In this document: positions 1 through 5,066 of the stretch, in pieces
Position numbering within the stretch: the first letter of the stretch is position 1
How the letters are laid out: each line of letters opens with the position of its first letter
NCBI GenBank assembly: GCA_017547345.1
Contig: JAFYPY010000168.1
Span: 1 to 5,454, forward strand
DNA length: 5,454 nucleotides
Direction: 5' to 3'
Source: Bacillota bacterium
GTDB taxonomy: Bacteria; Bacillota_A; Clostridia; Peptostreptococcales; Anaerovoracaceae
The notes under the pieces: generated by a model
What the model saw: only the letters and a program-made list of their open reading frames with translations
Told to the model about the DNA's origin: nothing
Databases searched by the model: none
Position numbers and translations under genes: made by a program

Positions 1-1
1 A

Positions 2-778
2 GGCGTTGGCGGTAGCGATATGATCAACAAGAGCCACATGGTTGGCGCAGTTTACGGCATGGAAAGAATGATGGGTAAGGACCATACTCCAGTTCGTAAG
101 GTATTCGACTACGGTATGGAACACTGCCTAAAGGAAAGACCGATTCTTTTCGTACTAACTGTATGTACAGCGCCTGGCGGCAATATCAATACACACGGAT
201 TGTTTATTGGTGATAAGAGAAATGTTCTTGAGGCAGCCATCGAGCTTGCTCAGGAAAAGAATATCGACTTCGTAGAAACAGGCATCAAGAAGTGTGTAGT
301 TTACCTTGACCCAGCTGAATTTAAGTCCACATGGCTTGGTAACAAGTCCGTTTATAGAACTAGAATGGCTATCGCAGACGGCGGTGAACTTCTTGTTCTT
401 GCTCCTGGAATCGAAAGATTCGGCGAAGACGATCAGGTAGATGTACTTATCAGAAAATACGGCTACAGAGGTAGGATCAAGACTCTAGAAGAATTCGAAA
501 AGCCTGAAAATCAGGACCTAAGAGATAACATGGGGGCTGCAGCTCACTTAATCCACGGTTCTTCTGATGACAGATTCAAGATTACTTATGCAGTTAAGAA
601 CATTACAAAAGAAGAAGTTCTTGGTGTTGGATTCGGCGCAGTAGACTACGATGAAACGGTTAAGAAATACAACCCAGAAACTCTTCAGTATGGATATAAC
701 ACTATGCCGGATGGAGAAGAAATTTACTTCATTCCAAATCCAGCATTAGGCTTATGGATTAACAAGGAGAAGTTCTAA
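2..778 (+). CDS. LarA-like (DUF2088) nickel-pincer racemase/epimerase family protein, C-terminal part, 5' truncated by window edge
   Basis: The reading frame is open to the left edge, so the first ATG at position 20 is internal; 258 C-terminal residues are visible. The fragment reads GVGGSDMINKSHM at its edge, then GKDHTPVRKVFDYG, PILFVLTVCTAPGG, NTHGLFIGDK and LLVLAPGIERFGED. This pattern (pro-small loop with His, 'D-x-P-V-R', a 'G-D' strand, then an 'APGIERFG' turn) fits the C-terminal half of the lactate-racemase (LarA/COG3875) superfamily, whose full proteins are roughly 420-430 residues. Family members use a nickel-pincer nucleotide cofactor to racemise or epimerise 2-hydroxy acids, and some act on sugar acids such as gluconate/mannonate. 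The next gene, uxaC, starts one base after the stop. From that tight coupling I infer a sugar-acid epimerase of hexuronate catabolism rather than a lactate racemase. The substrate is unproven, and the N-terminal catalytic residues lie outside the window. Confidence 0.75.
   Translation, partial: GVGGSDMINKSHMVGAVYGMERMMGKDHTPVRKVFDYGMEHCLKERPILFVLTVCTAPGGNINTHGLFIGDKRNVLEAAIELAQEKNIDFVETGIKKCVVYLDPAEFKSTWLGNKSVYRTRMAIADGGELLVLAPGIERFGEDDQVDVLIRKYGYRGRIKTLEEFEKPENQDLRDNMGAAAHLIHGSSDDRFKITYAVKNITKEEVLGVGFGAVDYDETVKKYNPETLQYGYNTMPDGEEIYFIPNPALGLWINKEKF
764..769 (+). promoter_or_regulatory. Ribosome binding site of uxaC
   Basis: AAGGAG lies 10 nt before the uxaC ATG and within the last codons of the LarA-like gene. 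It fixes the uxaC start at 780 and implies coupled translation of the two genes. Confidence 0.8.
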
Positions 779-779
779 A

Positions 780-2168
780 ATGAAAAAATTTATGGATAAA
801 GACTTCCTGTTAACAACAGAGACAAGCAAAAAACTTTTCAATGATTACGCAAAGTATTGCCCAATCATTGATTATCATAACCACTTATCAGCAAAGGAAA
901 TCTTCGAGAGAAGAACTTACGAAAACATCACTCAGCTTTGGCTTGAAGCAGACCATTACAAGTGGAGATGCATGAGAGCTAACGGCGTTGATGAAAAGTA
1001 TGTAACTGGCGATGCTACTGATTACGAAAAATTCGCAGAATTTGCTAGAATCATGCCTCGCTTAATCGGAAGCCCTGTTTACCACTGGGCACACCTTGAG
1101 TTACAGAGATATTTTGGCATCGATACACCGATTTCTGCATCTACTTGCAAGGAAATCTGGGATAAGACATCCAAGATGCTTGCAGACGAAGGCTTCGATG
1201 CAGTGTCTTTACTTAATAAGATTGATGCGAAGATTCTATGTACAACAGATGACCCTGCTGATACTTTAGAATGGCACTTAAAGCTTGCGGCAGATGAAAG
1301 CATTCCTTTCAAGACTCTTCCATCCTTTAGACCAGACAGAATGCTTCATATCGACCAGGCTAATTTCTTACCTGCAATTAGTCAGCTTGGTGCAAAATAT
1401 GGAGAAATCACAGACTGGGAAACTCTAAAGGAAGCGTTAAAGAAGTCCTTAGATTTCTTTGCTAGCGCAGGCTGTAAAGTTACAGACCACGGATTTATTA
1501 AATTCAGATATGCAGTAGGCGACCCTGCACCTATCGTAGCGAAAGCACTTGCAGGCGAAGCTCTTACTGAGGAAGAAATCGCAGTATATCAGGGAGGTCT
1601 TCTAAGATTCCTAGCTAAGGAATATACAGAAAGAAACCTTGCAATGCAGCTTCACATGGGACCTATCAGAAATAATTCTCCTAAGGTATTTGAATACTTC
1701 GGTGCGGATGCTGGTGGAGACAGCGTAGGCGCAACTACAGATCCGTTCCAGCTTGGAGCATTTTTAGGTGACTGCGAAAGAGAAGATGCGCTTCCTAAGA
1801 CAATCCTTTATAACCTAAATCCTGCAGACAATGGGATGCTTGCAACTATGGCTGTGAACTATGCATCAAATGGTGCAAAGGTTCAGTACGGTGCCGCATG
1901 GTGGTTACTTGACCACTTAAGAGGCATCGGCGACCAGATTGATCAGCTTATGGAAACTGGTGCTCTTGCAAGCTCAGTGGGTATGCTTACTGACTCAAGA
2001 AGCTTCACATCATTCACTAGACACGAATACTTTAGACGTATTCTATGCAAGAAAATCGGTGAGCTAGTAGAAGAAGGGCTTTACCCAGCAGACCTAGAAT
2101 TCCTTGGCCAGATGGTCGAAGATATTTGCTGGAGAAACGCTAACAACTACTTTGGATTTGAAGTATAA
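780..2168 (+). CDS. uxaC: Glucuronate/galacturonate isomerase (uronate isomerase, EC 5.3.1.12)
   Basis: This cytoplasmic enzyme interconverts D-glucuronate with D-fructuronate and D-galacturonate with D-tagaturonate, the first step of hexuronate breakdown. It belongs to the amidohydrolase-superfamily TIM barrels. The 462-residue length is normal for UxaC. Diagnostic blocks are present in order: IIDYHNHLSAKEIF (HxH metal ligands H33 and H35), RCMRANGVDEKYVTG (64-77), CTTDDPADTLEWH (154-166), PSFRPDRM (181-188), LHMGPIRNNS (H292), VQYGAAWWLLDH (368-379) and GMLTDSRSFTSFTRHEYFRRILC (D405 is the expected catalytic/metal Asp). No key residue appears to be missing. The start is supported by AAGGAG at 764-769, 10 nt upstream and inside the end of the preceding gene. 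The one-base gap to that LarA-like gene indicates one operon with translational coupling. Transcription probably ends at the hairpin just after the stop. Confidence 0.97.
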   Translation: MKKFMDKDFLLTTETSKKLFNDYAKYCPIIDYHNHLSAKEIFERRTYENITQLWLEADHYKWRCMRANGVDEKYVTGDATDYEKFAEFARIMPRLIGSPVYHWAHLELQRYFGIDTPISASTCKEIWDKTSKMLADEGFDAVSLLNKIDAKILCTTDDPADTLEWHLKLAADESIPFKTLPSFRPDRMLHIDQANFLPAISQLGAKYGEITDWETLKEALKKSLDFFASAGCKVTDHGFIKFRYAVGDPAPIVAKALAGEALTEEEIAVYQGGLLRFLAKEYTERNLAMQLHMGPIRNNSPKVFEYFGADAGGDSVGATTDPFQLGAFLGDCEREDALPKTILYNLNPADNGMLATMAVNYASNGAKVQYGAAWWLLDHLRGIGDQIDQLMETGALASSVGMLTDSRSFTSFTRHEYFRRILCKKIGELVEEGLYPADLEFLGQMVEDICWRNANNYFGFEV

Positions 2169-2171
2169 AAT

Positions 2172-2206
2172 AAAAACCAACATTTCAGAAAGAAATGTTG
2201 GTTTTT
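2172..2206. terminator. Bidirectional intrinsic terminator between convergent operons
   Basis: A perfect 15-bp inverted repeat is present: left arm 2172-2186 (AAAAACCAACATTTC), 5-nt loop 2187-2191, right arm 2192-2206. The right arm ends in a T-run on the + strand and the left arm gives a T-run on the - strand. The hairpin starts 3 nt after the uxaC stop, and on the other strand it lies 14 nt after the stop of the second SipW-cargo gene. It should therefore terminate both the uxaC operon and the sipW operon. Confidence 0.93.
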
Positions 2207-2220
2207 TATTTGACGATTTA

Positions 2221-2868
2221 CTACATATATAGTTCTTCTCCCATGTGCCACTCATCTATACGTGGGTCGAAAGAAAGAATGGTCATACCTGTTACTACAA
2301 TTTCCCTTAGATGAGAATGACCTACATTTGATTGAGTTGCAACCCATGTACCTTCGGTATTAGTAAGAATGGTACGAAACACAACTATTACATCTCCAAC
2401 TTCAGCCTCATCGACTAAAGGTTTAGACATAGTATATACCATAATTTCATTATCAGAAAATCTATGAATAACGAAATAGATGTTTTCTGATGTTTCCGTA
2501 TCAAAAATATTTTTTAGATTCCCCCCTTGTATATTCTGTCTACTGAAGAGGACATTATCATATGAACGAAGATTCTGAGGAAGCAGTGTTTTCTTGTTGC
2601 CATTCGAATTGAGCCCGCCCTTGCTACTATATAGAATAGAATTTATTGCCGCCAGATGATTTTCATCGTGAAGGGGATCTTGAGGCAATACTTGTTCTGG
2701 AGGGTAGACGAATGGTTCTAGTGTAACCGACACGTCAACCTCTTGTCTTTGTGGCAAATTAACCGCATAATACCAAGTTGCAAAAACGCTTGGAACAGTT
2801 ATAAATACAGTTAATAGTAGCAATAATGATATAATTTTTGAATAATTTCTAACTTTCATATTTCTCAT
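2221..2868 (-). CDS. Second putative SipW-dependent secreted protein, unknown function
   Basis: The 215-residue protein has a basic N-terminus (MRNMKVRNYSK), a hydrophobic core at about 12-29 (IISLLLLLTVFITVPSVF) and the junction FATWYYA at 29-35. That junction matches GVYATWNYA in the first gene of the cassette and is typical of SipW-cognate signal peptides. Cleavage is probably after A30. The mature part has no cysteine, no second membrane span and no LPXTG anchor. It begins with a Pro-rich stretch (52-65, PFVYPPEQVLPQDP). It is followed by a Gly/Asn-rich segment (84-91), then a more ordered C-terminal part containing YFVIHRFSDNEIMVYTM, GDVIVVFRTIL and GTWVATQSNVGHSHLREI (173-190). I do not recognise this domain. 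The gene lies 13 nt after the sipW stop and is last in the operon, before the shared terminator. The start is uncertain: ATG at 2868 has only a weak GG-rich upstream sequence, and the ATG at 2859 (residue 4) is an equally good candidate. Confidence 0.8.
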   Translation of the reverse strand: MRNMKVRNYSKIISLLLLLTVFITVPSVFATWYYAVNLPQRQEVDVSVTLEPFVYPPEQVLPQDPLHDENHLAAINSILYSSKGGLNSNGNKKTLLPQNLRSYDNVLFSRQNIQGGNLKNIFDTETSENIYFVIHRFSDNEIMVYTMSKPLVDEAEVGDVIVVFRTILTNTEGTWVATQSNVGHSHLREIVVTGMTILSFDPRIDEWHMGEELYM

Positions 2869-2881
2869 CCCAATTAAGGTG

Positions 2882-3691
2882 CTATGATGTTTTGTCTTTA
2901 ATCGAAAAACTATTCTTTCTTAAATGTTCTAGCCTTTTTTTCTTTTCGTGTACAATCTTTTTTTCTATTATTGGAGAGGCGATAATAGTAATATATACTA
3001 GCAAGATACAAAGCCATCCTGCAGGCGATTGTAAGAACATAATAAAGCTTCCTATGAAAGGAATATGTTCCCCTCTATAAATACCCAACATTTGATCATA
3101 TTTGACGTCAAACTTATCGGGACTATTTATTGCATCCCCTTGAGTAGTATACAATCTGATGTTTTTTTTGCTGTCCGTAGTATCTTTAATATCTACGATA
3201 CGGTGCATAACTTTAGTGCCATTTATTTCATATACGACAATATCATATAGCTTCAGATTAGATTCACTAGGCATTTTGTATGTGAAAACTAAATCAAACA
3301 TTTGGACTTGATCATTTAAACTATTGTCGTACAAATACTCGTTATCCGGATGCTTTTCGGCCATGGAGTCACTTTTTACTGCCTGCAATGTCGGAATATC
3401 TTCAAAGTACGCTTTGCCACTTAAATTAGCAAGCAAAGCACTCACAAGGATAATCATTAAGACTATGCTGACAAAGGTTGAGATGATATTTTCAAGAACT
3501 TTGTGTTTTTTGTTCTTTTTCTGTCTATGTTCCTTTTTTATTTCTTCGTCTTCAACTCCACTGCGAATAAGCTTTATTGTGAGATTTATGATAGAGGAAA
3601 TCAGTACTGAAAATAGAATAGTTAGGGCGATAAAAACTATTAAACACAAAAAGAAAATATACCAATTATATGCTGTCATATAGTCTGTCAT
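2882..3691 (-). CDS. sipW: SipW/Sec11-type signal peptidase I (Ser-His-Asp)
   Basis: This is a membrane-bound type I signal peptidase that should cleave signal peptides of the neighbouring cargo proteins on the outer face of the membrane. The 269-residue protein has an N-terminal membrane span (about 10-38), a charged cytoplasmic Lys/Glu-rich linker (about 41-66), a second span (about 67-90), an external catalytic domain (about 91-222), a third span (about 224-244) and a Lys-rich tail. Catalytic boxes are visible: VKSDSM (nucleophile S109), LYDIVVYEINGTKVMHRIVDI (H163 where bacterial SPase I has Lys) and TTQGDAINSPD (D186, with D192 six residues on, as in Sec11). The His in place of Lys marks the archaeal/ER-like SipW class. 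It is longer than the roughly 190-residue B. subtilis SipW because of the extra N-terminal span and linker. The start is supported by an AAGGAAGGGGG ribosome binding site 6 nt upstream. The gene sits between two proteins carrying SipW-type signals. Confidence 0.92.
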   Translation of the reverse strand: MTDYMTAYNWYIFFLCLIVFIALTILFSVLISSIINLTIKLIRSGVEDEEIKKEHRQKKNKKHKVLENIISTFVSIVLMIILVSALLANLSGKAYFEDIPTLQAVKSDSMAEKHPDNEYLYDNSLNDQVQMFDLVFTYKMPSESNLKLYDIVVYEINGTKVMHRIVDIKDTTDSKKNIRLYTTQGDAINSPDKFDVKYDQMLGIYRGEHIPFIGSFIMFLQSPAGWLCILLVYITIIASPIIEKKIVHEKKKRLEHLRKNSFSIKDKTS

Positions 3692-3697
3692 TTTTAT

Positions 3698-3708
3698 CCC
3701 CCTTCCTT
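3698..3708 (-). promoter_or_regulatory. Ribosome binding site of sipW-type peptidase gene
   Basis: Read on the - strand this is AAGGAAGGGGG, 6 nt before the ATG at 3691. It is purine-rich with two possible Shine-Dalgarno registers and supports the chosen start, which adds four residues upstream of the next in-frame ATG at 3679. Confidence 0.75.
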
Positions 3709-3721
3709 ATCTAATAGAACA

Positions 3722-3750
3722 AATGCCTTCACCATAAAGATAAAGGCATT
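3722..3750 (-). other. Hairpin in the cargo/sipW intergenic region, possible weak terminator or processing element
   Basis: The arms AATGCCTT (3722-3729) and AAGGCATT (3743-3750) are perfectly complementary over 8 bp with a 13-nt loop. On the - strand transcript the hairpin follows the tandem repeats. It is followed by UUGUUCUAUU, a U-rich but interrupted tract, and then the sipW ribosome binding site. It could lower read-through or set an mRNA end so that the first cargo is made in excess over the peptidase. The pairing is seen directly; the role is inferred. Confidence 0.5.
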
Positions 3751-3758
3751 CGTTATGT

Positions 3759-3793
3759 CGTTCTTATCGTTCTTATCGTTCTTATCGTTCTTT
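3759..3793. repeat. Tandem 9-bp repeat (CGTTCTTAT), about 3.8 copies, SinR-box-like
   Basis: Three exact copies of CGTTCTTAT lie at 3759-3767, 3768-3776 and 3777-3785, followed by a partial copy CGTTCTT at 3786-3792. A degenerate unit, CGTTATGT, precedes them at 3751-3758. Each unit contains GTTCTT; the last reads GTTCTTT, an exact match to the Bacillus SinR operator heptamer GTTCTYT, while the others (GTTCTTA) match 6 of 7. The array sits between the stop of the first cargo gene and the sipW start, in non-coding DNA. Confidence 0.85.
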
Positions 3794-3826
3794 TAGAAGA
3801 TTACAAATATGTTTAATATACTATAA

Positions 3827-4390
3827 TTAAATGTTGCCACCGTCTGCAGCTTCTACAGTAATCTTAAGTAGGTTATTTGGAAGCCAAGCCTGGAATGCCT
3901 GATAATCGTCATATGCAGGTAAGCTAATATTATTGATTGAAAGCGCAGACTGAATTACGCTTGCATCAATTGTATATTCTAGAGTTGTTCCTGTTTCGCC
4001 AGTTTGTGTATTATATATGAATACATCTTGGCCGTTATACTGCGGAATTCCATCAGCAGCTTCGATTGTGTACATTAGATTGATACCATTGGCAACGATG
4101 TCTGGATCAGCATCAGCATGTGGTGTGAAGATAATCTTGACATTACCAGCAATAACTAGCTCGGCAACCTTGTCGTTATTATCATCATCGATACGTAGAG
4201 ATAACTCTCTTGTATCTACCTTCAAAGTACCAATTGAGGCGTCCAAAACGGCATTGGCCATAACTGGTTTTGCAATGTTTGCTTCATATGTCTGTAGCTG
4301 GCCTATAGCGTAGTTCCATGTTGCGTAAACTCCACCAACAGTGACCATAACTGCACACATAACAAGTGCCATTAGTTTTCTCATTTTCAT
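3827..4390 (-). CDS. Putative SipW-dependent secreted acidic protein, candidate major cargo
   Basis: The 187-residue protein has a short basic start (MKMRK), a hydrophobic core at about 6-18 and the junction GGVYATWNYA (19-28). This follows the SipW-cognate pattern seen in TasA (GGGTWAAFND), with cleavage probably after A23. The mature part is markedly acidic by direct count (about 22 Asp/Glu against 7 Lys/Arg) and lacks cysteine. It looks beta-rich, with an acidic stretch RIDDDNNDK (66-74) and strands such as AELVIAGNVKIIFTP and LLKITVEAA. There is no membrane anchor or LPXTG. I see no TasA/camelysin (M73) signature and do not recognise the mature domain. The start is fixed by AGGAGG 8 nt upstream (4399-4404). 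It is first in the operon, next to the strongest promoter and with the best ribosome binding site, which suits an abundant structural product. A matrix or fibre role is inference from context. Confidence 0.85.
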   Translation of the reverse strand: MKMRKLMALVMCAVMVTVGGVYATWNYAIGQLQTYEANIAKPVMANAVLDASIGTLKVDTRELSLRIDDDNNDKVAELVIAGNVKIIFTPHADADPDIVANGINLMYTIEAADGIPQYNGQDVFIYNTQTGETGTTLEYTIDASVIQSALSINNISLPAYDDYQAFQAWLPNNLLKITVEAADGGNI

Positions 4391-4398
4391 AGAATTTA

Positions 4399-4404
4399 CC
4401 TCCT
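4399..4404 (-). promoter_or_regulatory. Ribosome binding site of first SipW cargo gene
   Basis: A perfect AGGAGG on the - strand lies 8 nt before ATG at 4390. It prefers this start over the in-frame ATG two codons later (4384). Confidence 0.85.
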
Positions 4405-4477
4405 AGTTTTGATTAACATATAAATTAGATAAAAAAGACATACTATACCCATACTACATAGATAAGATGCCTATTGC

Positions 4478-4498
4478 TTTTGTAATGCAATTACAAAA
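4478..4498. promoter_or_regulatory. Perfect 9-bp inverted repeat in the cargo leader, possible operator
   Basis: TTTTGTAAT and ATTACAAAA flank a 3-base centre GCA. It lies about 20-40 nt downstream of the predicted start point of the - strand promoter. A further TTGTAAT half-site occurs at 4521-4527, overlapping that promoter's -10. The dyad suits a dimeric repressor roadblock. An AT-only RNA hairpin is the alternative, though it would be weak. I cannot assign the regulator. Confidence 0.5.
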
Positions 4499-4525
4499 TA
4501 GTAAAAATTTTGCAACCATATTGTA

Positions 4526-4554
4526 ATAATATACCTTGGGGGGGTATTTGTCAA
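4526..4554 (-). promoter_or_regulatory. Sigma-A-type promoter of the sipW operon, with C7 tract in the spacer
   Basis: On the - strand a perfect -35 TTGACA (4554-4549) is separated by 17 bp from a -10 TATTAT (4531-4526, 5 of 6 to consensus). The spacer contains seven consecutive C (G7 at 4538-4544 on the + strand). The predicted start is near 4519, which leaves a leader of roughly 130 nt before the first cargo gene. Confidence 0.78.
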
Positions 4555-4590
4555 GGCGCTACAGCCCTTGGATTTTAGACGAAAAAGACC

Positions 4591-4619
4591 TTGATATAAG
4601 AATAGCCACGCAGTAAAAT
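4591..4619 (+). promoter_or_regulatory. Sigma-A-type promoter of the flavoprotein operon
   Basis: The -35 TTGATA (4591-4596) and -10 TAAAAT (4614-4619) are separated by exactly 17 bp, each 5 of 6 to consensus. The predicted start near 4626 gives a short leader to the ATG at 4651. It diverges from the sipW-operon promoter; the two -35 boxes are 36 bp apart. Confidence 0.72.
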
Positions 4620-4636
4620 TAGAACAAGAAAATAAA

Positions 4637-4643
4637 AAAGGAG
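4637..4643 (+). promoter_or_regulatory. Ribosome binding site of PNPOx-like gene
   Basis: AAAGGAG lies 7 nt upstream of ATG at 4651 and supports that start. Confidence 0.8.
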
Positions 4644-4650
4644 CACCGAA

Positions 4651-5043
4651 ATGAAACAGGTATATGAATTCTTAAAAAAAGCAGAAGTTTATTATTTAGC
4701 AACAATGGATGGCGACCAGCCTAGAGTTCGTCCTTTTGGAACTATTGATTTTTTTGAAGATAAATTATACATTCAGACTGGAAAGGTTAAGCCTGTTGCA
4801 AATCAGATGAAAACTAACCCCAAGGTTGAAATCAGTGCAATGGCAGAAGGTAAATGGATTAGAATCGAAGCTATCGCAGTTCTCGACGAAAGAATTGAGG
4901 CACAGGCGCATATGTTAGATGAGTACCCAAATCTAAAGGCTATGTATCAGCCAGGAGATGGCAACACAGAAGTTTATTATCTAAAAGATGCAACTGCGCA
5001 GATCTGCTCTTTTACAGAAGCCCCTGTAGTAATTAAATTTTAG
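4651..5043 (+). CDS. Pyridoxamine 5'-phosphate oxidase-like FMN-binding split-barrel protein
   Basis: The 130-residue protein has the small single-domain form of the PNPOx-like split-barrel family (COG5015-like). Visible signatures are YYLATMDGDQPRVRPFG (14-30, the first strands with the R-V-R-P-F flavin-side motif), LYIQTGKVKPVANQM (39-53, phosphate-contact region), NPKVEISAM and WIRIEAIAVLDE (69-80), and a C-terminal AQICSFTEAPVVIKF. Family members usually bind FMN or a related cofactor in a homodimer and often act as small reductases; the true PNPOx reaction is unlikely at this length. The substrate is unknown. It is first in a two-gene unit, 23 bp upstream of a nitroreductase-family gene with its own ribosome binding site. 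This suggests linked flavin-dependent redox or detoxification functions. The protein is cytoplasmic; no signal peptide is present. Confidence 0.88.
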   Translation: MKQVYEFLKKAEVYYLATMDGDQPRVRPFGTIDFFEDKLYIQTGKVKPVANQMKTNPKVEISAMAEGKWIRIEAIAVLDERIEAQAHMLDEYPNLKAMYQPGDGNTEVYYLKDATAQICSFTEAPVVIKF

Positions 5044-5055
5044 AGATAATCAGAC

Positions 5056-5060
5056 GGAGG
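5056..5060 (+). promoter_or_regulatory. Ribosome binding site of nitroreductase-family gene
   Basis: GGAGG lies 6 nt before ATG at 5067 in the short gap after the PNPOx-like stop. It decides the start of the partial gene that follows. Confidence 0.85.
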
Positions 5061-5066
5061 ACTAGA

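Noticed and set aside
20..22. ATG at 20 as the start of the LarA-like protein
   Set aside because: The frame is open to the left edge with family-like sequence (GVGGSD) before it, and the family is much longer, so this is an internal methionine.
1079..1312. Minus-strand open frame of 77 codons inside uxaC
   Set aside because: It is antisense to a conserved part of UxaC and lacks a plausible ribosome binding site or family resemblance.
3512..3518. An exact GTTCTTT heptamer inside the peptidase gene as a SinR site
   Set aside because: It is a single copy inside a Lys/Asn-rich coding stretch of AT-rich DNA, so a chance match is likely.
2892..3683. Three plus-strand open frames (61-119 codons) opposite the signal peptidase gene
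   Set aside because: They are antisense shadows of the membrane-protein gene, rich in Phe/Ser/Ile as expected from the complement of its hydrophobic and Lys codons. The signal peptidase frame carries all the catalytic boxes.
3759..3793. The tandem 9-bp repeats as a CRISPR array
   Set aside because: The units are 9 bp and contiguous with no spacers; this is a simple tandem repeat.
4017..4313. Plus-strand open frame of 98 codons opposite the first SipW cargo gene
   Set aside because: The minus-strand frame has a perfect AGGAGG site, a signal peptide and a matching promoter; this one has none.
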